A stretch of 64,000 nucleotides of DNA from Phocaeicola plebeius (GTDB lineage: Bacteria; Bacteroidota; Bacteroidia; Bacteroidales; Bacteroidaceae): contig JALEPZ010000059.1 of NCBI GenBank assembly GCA_022767125.1, positions 1 to 64,000 of the forward strand, in the 5' to 3' direction. Shown one piece after another: positions 16,775-25,823 of this stretch. The position numbers were made by a program, and so were the translations under genes. Within the stretch, counting starts at the first letter, position 1. Every line of letters starts with the position of its first letter. The notes under the pieces were generated by a model. That model saw nothing but the letters and a program-made list of their open reading frames with translations. It had not been told where the DNA came from and made no database searches.

Positions 16775-19700
16775 ATGAATTACAGAAAGAAGGCTTTACT
16801 TACCATGACGGCATTGCTCTGTCTGAATGCCGGGATTTTTGCCCAGTCCGTCTCCCTGAACTTAGGCAATGTGTCCGTCAAGGAAGCCATGAACAAGGTA
16901 AAGGACACGAGCGGCTACTCGTTTGTCTATTCGAAAGGCGACATTGATACCGGCAAAAAAGTATCCGTCAAAGCCCAGCAGTTAGACGAAGCCATCCGCC
17001 AGATTCTTGACGGGCAGAACGTGACGTACGAAATCAAAGGAAAGAACATCATCATCAAGAGAATCACTGCCGGACGACAGAAAGGCAACTCCCGCAAGGT
17101 GAGCGGTGTGGTCAAGAACAGCCAAGGCGAACCGATTATCGGTGCGAATGTCTCGGTCAAAGGCACCAGTATGGGAACCATCACCGACATCAACGGTAAT
17201 TATGAACTGGATATTCCCAACGGATCGACCATTTCCATTTCTTATATCGGCTTCCTGACACAGGAAATCGCTTCCCACGATAAAAGTGTGCTGGACATTG
17301 TCTTGAAAGAAGATGCTAAAAGTCTGGATGAAGTCGTGGTCGTCGGTTACGGAACCATGAAAAAGAGCGACCTGACAGGAGCCATTACCCAGGTAAAAGC
17401 CAAAGACCTTCCGCAGACAGGCAATATGTCGTTGGGACAAATGCTGACAGGTAAAGCGGCTGGTATGCAGGTATCCTTGCAAAGTGCCCAGCCAGGCGGT
17501 GGTGTCTGGATGCAGATTCGTGGCAATGCTTCCGGAGGAGCCGGCAATAGCGGACCGCTGTACGTCATTGACGGTTTTCCCATTACATCAGACAATGTGG
17601 AACCCGGCAGCGGCAACCAGTACAGTTCCGGTAACAAGTCCGCCCTCAACAACCTGAATCCAGCCGACATCGAATCCATCGAAATCCTGAAGGACGCATC
17701 GGCTACCTCTATCTATGGTGCCCGTGCCGCCAATGGTGTCGTGCTCATCACAACCAAACGAGGCAAGGAAGGCGAGAAACCCAAAATCCAGTATTCCGGT
17801 TCGGTGTCTTTTCAAAAACGGGTCAAACAAATCGATATGCTGGATGCACAAGGATTCATGACCGAAACCAACCGCGTCCTCTATGAAGACTGGCTGTCCG
17901 ACAACCGTATCGCTCCTTACGGCACCACAGACCCTTCTACCGTAGCTCCCTATTCTCCCAAATACACCGACGAACAGATTGCCAACGCCCAGACCACCGA
18001 CTGGTTGGGGGCTGTAGAAAGAACAGGTATCATCACCCAACACAACCTTTCGTTGACAGGGGGTACAGACAAGTCCTCCTACTACATTTCTGGCAACTAC
18101 TACAACCATCAAGGTGTCATCAAGAACAACGGCATCGAACGCTATTCAGGCCGTGTCAACTTCGACCAAAAGTTGGGCAACTACTTCAAAGCAGGAATCA
18201 ACCTGAATCTTAGCGAAGTAAAGAGCGACAACGTCGCATTGGGCACTGGCGGTAACGAGAATGCAGGTGTCATCCGTGCGGCCATGAATGCCAATCCCAG
18301 TCTCCCCATCTACGACGAAGAAGGCAACTATACACTGGATCCTGACCAGCCGTATCTGGCCAATGCCGTATCATTGCTGGAAATGAAAGACCAGAGCACT
18401 ATCGACCAGGTGCTGGGTAATTTCTATTTGTCCGTCAATCCCCTCAAAGGGCTGGAAGTCAAAATGAATGCCGGGTTCCAACAGAATAAGGGTACCCGCA
18501 ATACATATATTCCGAAGACCACTCTGTATGGCCAGAAGGCAGGCGGTTCGGCTTCCCGTGCCTACTCCAACCAGTCGAGCAAGCTGTTTGATGTCACCGC
18601 GTCCTATAATACCATCTTCAACGAGAAGCATCATCTGTCGGCGATGGCAGGTTACTCCTACCAGCACTTCAAGTCCGACGGTTTCAATGCAGGCAATAGC
18701 CGCTTCATCTCCGATGCATTCACCTGGAACAACTTGGCAGCAGGCGAAAACAGCAAGCCCTCGGTTGGCTCCTACGGTAGTGAAGAAGTGTTGGGGTCTG
18801 TATTCGCGCGTCTGAACTACAACTATGACAGCCGTTATCTGATTTCTGCCACCATCCGTGGCGATGCTTCCTCGAAATTTGCCGAGAACCATCAATGGGG
18901 ATATTTCCCTTCCGTAGCAGTGGCATGGCGTGTCATCAACGAGAAGTTCATGCAGAAGCAGGAGGTTATCTCCGACCTGAAACTGCGTGTCAGCTTAGGA
19001 CAGACTGGTAACTCCAATATCGGTAATAATGCGTTGGCACTTTACTCCACCGGATACAACTTCAATTTCGGCGATTCGGAGTCTATAGGTGTTGCACAAA
19101 GCCAGCTGGCGAATCCCAACCTGAAATGGGAGACGACTACCGAACTCAATGTCGGACTGGACTTCGGCTTCTTTCAGAACAGAATCACCGGTTCAATGGA
19201 GTACTTCACCCGAAGGGTTTCCAATCTGTTGGATAGCAAGACATTGATGCAGTACAATCCCATCAGTTCCGTCGTGGCCAATATCGGCGTAAAGGGCAGT
19301 AAGGGTTTCGAACTGGGTATCAATACCCGCAACCTCATCGGTGCGTTTACCTGGTCCTCCGACTTTGTCTTCTCCTTCTACCGCGACCGTTGGATCGAAC
19401 GGAATCCTCAATGGAAGAAAGCAATTTACGAAAACGAAAAGGATATGCTGAATCCGTACTACCTGTACCTGTCGGACGGTCTGGTACAGCCGGAAGACAT
19501 GAATCCGGACGGCACCTGCAAAATCCCCCACATGCCCAATGCTAAACCGGGGATGATCAAGTACAAGGACGTGAACGGACGCGACGAGAACGGCAATCTG
19601 CTTCCAGGTCCTGACGGAAAGCTGGACGATGCAGACATCGTGTACCTGGGTACAAGAACCTCCAAGTTCTACCTAGGTTTCGGCAACACCTTTACTTATA

Positions 19701-20131
19701 AAGGGTTCGACCTGAATATCTTTTTCTATGGCTACTTCGGGCGCAAACTGGAGAATCCGGCATACGACTGGTATCTGAAACGGTCTTGGTTCCTGAAGAA
19801 CGGTGTGAACATGGCACAGGCTGTTACAGACCGCTGGTCACACGATAATCCTACCGGCAAGTACCCGAACAGCATCATGAACCCCTACGAACGCTCTTCC
19901 GACTTCTGGCTGGAGAATGCCAATTTCCTGCGCTGCAAGAACATCACGTTGGGATATACAGTACCCAATATCAAGAAACTGGATAAATTCATACAGAGTC
20001 TCCGAATTTACGGCGATGTACAGAACCCGTTTGTCATCACCAAGTACAGCGGTGTTGACCCGGAAATGGACAGCATGGCTGCCTATCCTACCCAGCTGAC
20101 TGTATCTTTCGGAGTAGATATAACATTCTAA
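16775..20131 (+). CDS. SusC-like TonB-dependent transporter with N-terminal STN signalling domain
   Basis: A 1118-residue outer-membrane glycan importer. Domains in order: signal peptide (1-23), STN domain (about 25-95, VSLNLGNVSVKEAMNKV), carboxypeptidase-D-like regulatory domain (about 108-185, GANVSVKGTSMGTITDINGNY), TonB box region EVVVVGYGTMKKSDLTGA, plug, and 22-strand barrel ending in a phenylalanine (VDITF). The STN domain is the feature that lets such transporters signal to a FecR anti-sigma factor, matching the ECF/FecR genes upstream. It pairs with the SusD 12 bases downstream. Confidence 0.95.
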   Translation: MNYRKKALLTMTALLCLNAGIFAQSVSLNLGNVSVKEAMNKVKDTSGYSFVYSKGDIDTGKKVSVKAQQLDEAIRQILDGQNVTYEIKGKNIIIKRITAGRQKGNSRKVSGVVKNSQGEPIIGANVSVKGTSMGTITDINGNYELDIPNGSTISISYIGFLTQEIASHDKSVLDIVLKEDAKSLDEVVVVGYGTMKKSDLTGAITQVKAKDLPQTGNMSLGQMLTGKAAGMQVSLQSAQPGGGVWMQIRGNASGGAGNSGPLYVIDGFPITSDNVEPGSGNQYSSGNKSALNNLNPADIESIEILKDASATSIYGARAANGVVLITTKRGKEGEKPKIQYSGSVSFQKRVKQIDMLDAQGFMTETNRVLYEDWLSDNRIAPYGTTDPSTVAPYSPKYTDEQIANAQTTDWLGAVERTGIITQHNLSLTGGTDKSSYYISGNYYNHQGVIKNNGIERYSGRVNFDQKLGNYFKAGINLNLSEVKSDNVALGTGGNENAGVIRAAMNANPSLPIYDEEGNYTLDPDQPYLANAVSLLEMKDQSTIDQVLGNFYLSVNPLKGLEVKMNAGFQQNKGTRNTYIPKTTLYGQKAGGSASRAYSNQSSKLFDVTASYNTIFNEKHHLSAMAGYSYQHFKSDGFNAGNSRFISDAFTWNNLAAGENSKPSVGSYGSEEVLGSVFARLNYNYDSRYLISATIRGDASSKFAENHQWGYFPSVAVAWRVINEKFMQKQEVISDLKLRVSLGQTGNSNIGNNALALYSTGYNFNFGDSESIGVAQSQLANPNLKWETTTELNVGLDFGFFQNRITGSMEYFTRRVSNLLDSKTLMQYNPISSVVANIGVKGSKGFELGINTRNLIGAFTWSSDFVFSFYRDRWIERNPQWKKAIYENEKDMLNPYYLYLSDGLVQPEDMNPDGTCKIPHMPNAKPGMIKYKDVNGRDENGNLLPGPDGKLDDADIVYLGTRTSKFYLGFGNTFTYKGFDLNIFFYGYFGRKLENPAYDWYLKRSWFLKNGVNMAQAVTDRWSHDNPTGKYPNSIMNPYERSSDFWLENANFLRCKNITLGYTVPNIKKLDKFIQSLRIYGDVQNPFVITKYSGVDPEMDSMAAYPTQLTVSFGVDITF

Positions 20132-20143
20132 TTATTAGCGAAT

Positions 20144-21637
20144 ATGAAAAGACAGATTTTAAATAAGACCCTTACCCTGTGTGCTGCTGCCTCCTTCGGG
20201 CTGACATCGTGTCTCGATTTGGATCCGGTGGTGCTGGACAAGATCAATCCGGACAACTACTTCCAGAACGAAGACGATGCCCGTGCTGCAGTAACCGCCA
20301 TTTACAGCCCTTTCCGACCCGGATGGAGCAGCACCATCTTCAATGCATGGGTGGGCAGCTATTTCATGATATCCAATCTCTGTGCTGACGACTTGGGCCT
20401 ACAGCGCAATGACCTGGAAATTGTGGAACGCTTCCTGTGGACATCCACCACCAGTCAGGTGACCATGCATTACCGCAATTTCATCAAACACGTCAGCCGT
20501 GCCACTTTGCTCATGGACGATCTGCAAAGAACCCCCATGAACGAAGACCGCAAAAAAGAACTGATTGCTCAAGTGCAGTGCGCACGCGGCCAGTACCTGT
20601 TCATGCTGTACGACTTCTACGGCACTGCCGGTGTAGTGACCGATCCGGAAATACTCCGCAATCCTGAAGAGGAAGTGATTCTGGAACGGATGTTCCACGA
20701 TGACTTTGTTGCTCTCATCGAAAGCGACCTCAAGAGTGCAGCTGCCGTATTGCCTACCACCTACGCAGACAACGACTGGGGACGCTTCACCAAAGGAGCT
20801 GCCTATGCCATCCTTGCCAAGCTCTATATGCAGGAAAAGCGGTGGGCAGATGCAGAAAACGTCTGCCGCGAAATCACCCAACTGGGGTATGGACTGCAAG
20901 CCAAGTATTCATCGGTGTTCTCGGTCGAGAATGCCAAGAACAACGAGATCATCTGGGCCATCCCTTGTCTGGCTGAAGGCGGCGAAGGCAACATGTGGAT
21001 GACCCATATCGTGCCTCCCGGTTATCCGTTGGCGAACACCAAAATCCAACGTTGGTACGTGCATAACACCCCTTGGCGATTCTACAATCTGTACGAACAG
21101 GGGGACGACCGTCTGAATTCTCTGGTGGGTGAATTCAAGTACTTGCCCGATGGGGCCACCGACTCCGTATTGGCTACCCGCGAGAACTACCAGTACCTGG
21201 AAAAAGGTGCCCTGCCTTTCAAGTACCCCGAAGACCCGAAGCAGACAACGGAGTATTCCAGCAACGATGTAGTGGTCTATCGCTATGCCGATGTGCTGTT
21301 GGAACTGGCAGAAGCCATCAACGAGCAGAACGGTCCCACACCCGAAGCCATTTCCTATGTTGAACAGATTCGTTCCCGTGTAGGCTTGCCGAATTCGATT
21401 CCGGCAACGGCTACCGCCAGCAAGGAAGCTTTCCGCGACTTTATTCTTGACGAGCGTGGCAGAGAACTGTTCTGTGAAGGACACCGCCGGCGCGACCTGA
21501 TCCGCCACGGCAAGTTCATCTCGACGGCTCACGAAGAAGGCTACCTGAGTGCACAGCCCCACATGGTGTTGTTCCCGCTTCCACAGAACATTCTGGATGA
21601 ATCGAAAGGAAAGATCCAGCAGAATCCCGGCTATTAA
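20144..21637 (+). CDS. SusD-like glycan-binding lipoprotein (RagB/SusD family)
   Basis: A 497-residue outer-membrane lipoprotein that should form the lid over the SusC barrel and bind the glycan. The lipobox is LTSC with the cysteine near residue 23, followed by LDLDP, the usual SusD start. The N-terminal SusD-like region and the C-terminal RagB domain are both complete, with the typical YRYADVLLELAEAINEQN, LDERGRELFCEGHRRRDLIR and a final SKGKIQQNPGY. It is co-transcribed with the SusC 12 bases upstream; a strong hairpin follows it. Confidence 0.95.
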   Translation: MKRQILNKTLTLCAAASFGLTSCLDLDPVVLDKINPDNYFQNEDDARAAVTAIYSPFRPGWSSTIFNAWVGSYFMISNLCADDLGLQRNDLEIVERFLWTSTTSQVTMHYRNFIKHVSRATLLMDDLQRTPMNEDRKKELIAQVQCARGQYLFMLYDFYGTAGVVTDPEILRNPEEEVILERMFHDDFVALIESDLKSAAAVLPTTYADNDWGRFTKGAAYAILAKLYMQEKRWADAENVCREITQLGYGLQAKYSSVFSVENAKNNEIIWAIPCLAEGGEGNMWMTHIVPPGYPLANTKIQRWYVHNTPWRFYNLYEQGDDRLNSLVGEFKYLPDGATDSVLATRENYQYLEKGALPFKYPEDPKQTTEYSSNDVVVYRYADVLLELAEAINEQNGPTPEAISYVEQIRSRVGLPNSIPATATASKEAFRDFILDERGRELFCEGHRRRDLIRHGKFISTAHEEGYLSAQPHMVLFPLPQNILDESKGKIQQNPGY

Positions 21638-21651
21638 CTAACCGAAAAGAA

Positions 21652-21706
21652 GGATCGTCCTGAACATCTCCCTGTAGCATCAGGGGATGTACGGGACGAC
21701 CCTTTT
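21652..21706 (+). terminator. Hairpin after susD (attenuator or processing site)
   Basis: GG-TCGTCC ... CATC-CCCTG tagcat CAGGG-GATG ... GGGACGACC folds into a long interrupted stem followed by CTTTT. It lies between susD and the enzyme genes, where partial termination would keep transporter levels above enzyme levels. Confidence 0.6.
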
Positions 21707-21723
21707 AAATTTATTACACTAAC

Positions 21724-23721
21724 ATGAGAACAAGTTTTTTTGCCTATTGTATATTTGGATTACTATGTTGCTTGCTGACGGTATGCCCAGGACAGGCACA
21801 AGTCAATAAAGAAGTAACAAAAGTGTATGTCGTTTTCAAGACACATCTGGATGTGGGTTTCACCGACCTAAGTTCCATTGTCGAGAAACGCTACATCAAC
21901 GAATTCATACCGAAAGCAATGGATGTTGCAGAGAAATTGAGAGCAGACGGTTCCGGCGAAAGATATGTGTGGACAACAGGCTCCTGGCTGATCTGGAAGT
22001 ACCTGCAGACCGCTGCTGAAAGCGATGTACGACGCCTGGAAAACGCCATCCGGCAAGGCGACATCGTCTGGAACGGAGTACCTTACACTTGGGAAAGCGA
22101 GGCGATGAACCGGGAATTAATGGAAACGAATCTAAAGCTGGCACGCAGGCTGGATGAAAAATACGGGAAACAGACCATCGCTGCGAAGATGACAGACGTA
22201 CCCGGGCATACTCGCAGTATCATTGCCCCGATGAACCGGGCAGGCATCCGTTTCCTTCACGTAGGGGTGAACCCGGCATCGCCCATACCGGCTGTCCCTG
22301 AATTCTGCCGTTGGCAAGACCCGGAAGGAAACGAGCTGATATTGGTCTATCAACAGGACTACGGTTCGGACAACATACTGCCGGGAGGAAAAATCGCCAT
22401 CTCTGTCAACTTTACCGGCGATAACCACGGCCCACACTCGTATGAAGCAGTCAAGAAGATTTACAAGAATCTACACACGACCTATCCCCATGCACAAATC
22501 GTGGCAGGTTCCTTCAATGAAATCGCACAGGAGCTGTGGAACATGAAGGACGCACTGCCCGTAGTGACCTCCGAGATCGGAGACACATGGATTTACGGAA
22601 TGGGAAGTGCCCCTGTCCGTATGGCCAAGTTCAGATCACTCTCGTCGCTCTATTCGACATGGCTGAAAGAAAAGAGACTGGACCCGGACAGCGACGAAGC
22701 GCTGAACTTTGCCGTAGAACTCGGCTTGATTGCCGAACACACACAAGGTGTCGATGTCAAGACCCACCTACGGAACTGGGATAAGTATGACATGGACCAG
22801 TTCCTGGCTGCCCGCTCCACCGAACCGTTCCAAAAGGCTGAACAGTCATGGAAGGAGCTCGACCAGTATATTGATAATGCCATCCGCTACCTGCCGACAG
22901 ACCTGCAGCAGGAAGCACTGGCCAAGATAAAGGAAATAGATACTCCACAAGTACCTTCTTTCTCGAAAAAAAGCAAGCCGACAACTCCCGAAACCTGGCA
23001 GCTCCCGTTGCTGAAAGACGATGTTCTGAAAGCAGAAGGACTGTTCTATCAGATGTTTGACAGCAAAGATTTCGACCGTTACTTGGACAAATACCTCCGT
23101 GCTCGGTACGGATGGGCGTTGGACGACATCGGCAAGACGGGACTGGACCAGTCGAAGGCCGTCAGTGTCACGCTGCCCGCCCAAGTCATTCGACGGGAAG
23201 TGAACAAGGAGAAACAAGGAACACGCACGCTCTATGAACTGTCTTTTCCTCAGCAGGAAGGAGTGGATGAACGAGTTTATCCGGAGAAAATGTTCGTCAA
23301 CTGCCTGGCGTACAAGAATGGGGAAAAAGCGGAAATCGAACTGACCCTGCTTCATAAACCGGCTGTCCGGCTTCCCGAAGCGTATTGGCTCTCGTTCAAT
23401 GCCGACAACATCGTCTCCATCGTCGCCGAGAAAACAGGCGGACGGGTAGATCTGCTGGATGTCGTGGAGAAAGGCAACCGGCAACAACACGGCATGGACC
23501 GCTATGTAGATATCATCACATCGGACGGAACCATTCGCATCTGGAGCGAGACAGCCTTGCTGGTGAATGTAGGTGAAGCCAACGGCATCAACTATTCTAC
23601 CCAATACCCGGACAAACGGGGAGGCATTCACTTCAACCTGAGCAATAACCTGTGGGGTACGAACTACGCCATGTGGAACGAAGGATCGCTCACGTACCGC
23701 TTCGTCGTAGAGCGCCTGTAA
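21724..23721 (+). CDS. DUF5054/GH38-like secreted glycosidase candidate
   Basis: A 665-residue exported protein with a signal peptide ending near AQA (25). The N-terminal domain resembles the GH38 alpha-mannosidase fold: THLDVGFTD (H41, D43) matches the His-x-Asp zinc ligands, and MTDVPGHTRS (about D158) matches the GH38 nucleophile region D-x-x-GH-[ST]. The later parts are helical, then beta-rich, as in GH38, but the overall sequence belongs to the DUF5054 group, whose activity is unknown to me. It heads the enzyme section of PUL 1. A metal-dependent alpha-glycosidase is likely; mannose specificity is not assured. Confidence 0.7.
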   Translation: MRTSFFAYCIFGLLCCLLTVCPGQAQVNKEVTKVYVVFKTHLDVGFTDLSSIVEKRYINEFIPKAMDVAEKLRADGSGERYVWTTGSWLIWKYLQTAAESDVRRLENAIRQGDIVWNGVPYTWESEAMNRELMETNLKLARRLDEKYGKQTIAAKMTDVPGHTRSIIAPMNRAGIRFLHVGVNPASPIPAVPEFCRWQDPEGNELILVYQQDYGSDNILPGGKIAISVNFTGDNHGPHSYEAVKKIYKNLHTTYPHAQIVAGSFNEIAQELWNMKDALPVVTSEIGDTWIYGMGSAPVRMAKFRSLSSLYSTWLKEKRLDPDSDEALNFAVELGLIAEHTQGVDVKTHLRNWDKYDMDQFLAARSTEPFQKAEQSWKELDQYIDNAIRYLPTDLQQEALAKIKEIDTPQVPSFSKKSKPTTPETWQLPLLKDDVLKAEGLFYQMFDSKDFDRYLDKYLRARYGWALDDIGKTGLDQSKAVSVTLPAQVIRREVNKEKQGTRTLYELSFPQQEGVDERVYPEKMFVNCLAYKNGEKAEIELTLLHKPAVRLPEAYWLSFNADNIVSIVAEKTGGRVDLLDVVEKGNRQQHGMDRYVDIITSDGTIRIWSETALLVNVGEANGINYSTQYPDKRGGIHFNLSNNLWGTNYAMWNEGSLTYRFVVERL

Positions 23722-23784
23722 CCTCCTCTTCACGAGCCACAAACATATAGACTTCTATGTAACGGCTGACACAATCTTCTGATT

Positions 23785-23823
23785 CGCTGGTATGATTCAA
23801 CGAATCTGTTGGAAATACCAGCG
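23785..23823 (+). terminator. Nested hairpin between the GH38-like and GH120 genes
   Basis: CGCTGGTAT and ATACCAGCG are exact complements and enclose a second small stem GATTC-AAC-GAATC. No long T run follows, so it may be a processing or stabilising element inside the PUL transcript. Confidence 0.45.
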
Positions 23824-23914
23824 AGATGAGGCATCTTTGTCTGATGAAAAAAGAACCACCATCAACCACCGTAACAAGCTAAAATAAATTACCTACCTAA
23901 TAAATTTGAACCAT

Positions 23915-25786
23915 ATGAAAAAGTATCTGTTATCCGCAGCCTGTCTGCTGGCAACCGCCAGCCTGTCTGCCAAAGAATATCATGTATCTCCGTCGGGAAG
24001 TGATGCCGCCGACGGGAGTGCCGCTCACCCGTTCCGCACCATCAACTGGGCCGCCCAGCAGGCATTGCCCGGCGATACCGTAACGGTCCACAACGGGGTG
24101 TACCGTGAATGGGTGGATCCCCTGAACGGCGGTGAACGCGACGGCAAACGCATTCTCTACCGCGTAGCGGACGGAGAAAAAGCGGAGCTGAAAGGTTCGG
24201 AGATCGTCACCGGATGGAAGCGCGACAAGAAAGGAGTCTGGAAAGTGGTACTGCCCAATTCCTTCTTCGGCACCAATAATCCGTTCAACGAGAAACTGGC
24301 AGGTGACTGGCTATGGTCGGAACACGTGTATCACACCGGGGATATCTACCTGAACGATGTGTCGCTCTACGAAACCACGTCCTTGGAGAAAGTCTATTCG
24401 CCCGACACCCTACGCACCCTGCGCGACCCGGAAGGCAGCACCCAAGTATGGTTTGCGACGGTCGATGCTGAACACACGACGCTGTACGCCAACTTTGGTT
24501 CCATCGACCCCAACAAGCAGAGGGTGGAAGTGTCTGTCCGCCCGACGTGCTTCTACCCTACCCGTGAGGGACTGGACTACATCACCCTCCGCGGTTTCCA
24601 CATCAGCCAGGCAGCGACCCGCTGGGCGGCTCCTACCGCCGAACAGGTAGGTATGGTCTCCACCCACTGGTGCAAAGGCTGGATCATCGAAAACAATGTC
24701 ATCAAGAACTCGCGTAGCAACGGCATCACGCTGGGGAAGGAACGCAGCAGCGGCCACAACCTGGAATGCAACGACAAGCGTCTGGACGGTACCCTGCACT
24801 ACATCGAAGTCATCTTCAACGTCCTGCGTACGGGATGGAACAAGGACAACGTGGGCTCGCACATCGTCCGCAACAACATTATCTCCGACTGTGAACAGAC
24901 GGGTATCTGCGGCAGTATGGGCGGTGCCTTCTGCGAAATCTACGGAAACCACATCTACAACATCCTCGTGAAACAGCAGTTTGGCGGTGCTGAGATGGCA
25001 GGCATCAAGCTGCATGGTGCCATCGACACCTATATCCACCACAACTGGATCCACATGACCGGAAACTTCGGCATCTGGTTAGACTGGATGGCACAGGGGG
25101 CACGGGTATCTTCGAACCTGATTTATGACAACCTCACCCAAGACCTGTTCTGTGAAGTGGATCACGGGCCGTACATCGTAGATAACAACTTCTTCCTCTC
25201 CCGCTCGTCATTCGCCGAGAATACCGACGGCTGTGCCTTCCTGCACAATGTCGTGGCCGGCGACATCTGGCGCCGCAACGACGGACGCTACACGCCGTAC
25301 CATCTGGGACACTCCACGGAGGTGAAGGGTATCTGCACCATCGAAGAAGGTGACCACCGTTTCTTCAACAACATCTTCCTGCACAGCGACAAGAAAGATG
25401 CCCTTTTCGGCCTGGCGGACTTCGGGGAGGTGAAACGTCCCATCGTAGCAGAAGACAACCTGTTCTGCGGCAAGGCAGAGCCGGTGAAGGGCAAGCAACA
25501 AGGATGGGTGGTCAAAGAAGTCAGTCCGACCCTCCGCATCGAAGAAACACCGGACGGTGTCTATCTCTGCTCGGACGAAGACCTCAGGCAAGTGCTCAAC
25601 TACCGGTGCAAGCCCGTTGACAGCGAACGCTTGGGCATCACTCAGCTGAGCGGTCTGCCGTTCGAAAACTTCGACGGTACGCCGTTCCGTCTGACGAAAG
25701 ACTACTTCGGCAACGAACGCTCGTCACAGCCCGTAGTAGGACCGATGGAAAAAGTGCCTGCTGCCCATCGCATCAAAGTGTGGTAA
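23915..25786 (+). CDS. GH120 family beta-xylosidase-like enzyme
   Basis: A 623-residue secreted right-handed beta-helix protein. From memory of the GH120 xylosidase XylC, the match is extensive: GDTVTVHNGVYREWV, VWKVVLPNSFFG, KGWIIENNVIKN, AGIKLHGAID and the final IKVW. The XylC nucleophile and acid/base correspond to D390 in GIWLDWMAQG and E414 in FCEVDHGPYIVD, spaced as in the family. The signal peptide ends near SLSA, with no lipobox, so it should act in the periplasm. The ATG at 23915 is preferred over the TTG at 23906. GH120 releases xylose from the non-reducing end of xylo-oligosaccharides; other pentose linkages are possible. Confidence 0.85.
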   Translation: MKKYLLSAACLLATASLSAKEYHVSPSGSDAADGSAAHPFRTINWAAQQALPGDTVTVHNGVYREWVDPLNGGERDGKRILYRVADGEKAELKGSEIVTGWKRDKKGVWKVVLPNSFFGTNNPFNEKLAGDWLWSEHVYHTGDIYLNDVSLYETTSLEKVYSPDTLRTLRDPEGSTQVWFATVDAEHTTLYANFGSIDPNKQRVEVSVRPTCFYPTREGLDYITLRGFHISQAATRWAAPTAEQVGMVSTHWCKGWIIENNVIKNSRSNGITLGKERSSGHNLECNDKRLDGTLHYIEVIFNVLRTGWNKDNVGSHIVRNNIISDCEQTGICGSMGGAFCEIYGNHIYNILVKQQFGGAEMAGIKLHGAIDTYIHHNWIHMTGNFGIWLDWMAQGARVSSNLIYDNLTQDLFCEVDHGPYIVDNNFFLSRSSFAENTDGCAFLHNVVAGDIWRRNDGRYTPYHLGHSTEVKGICTIEEGDHRFFNNIFLHSDKKDALFGLADFGEVKRPIVAEDNLFCGKAEPVKGKQQGWVVKEVSPTLRIEETPDGVYLCSDEDLRQVLNYRCKPVDSERLGITQLSGLPFENFDGTPFRLTKDYFGNERSSQPVVGPMEKVPAAHRIKVW

Positions 25787-25823
25787 TCATCCCTTGCCTA
25801 TCAAACATCTAACCTGACTTATC

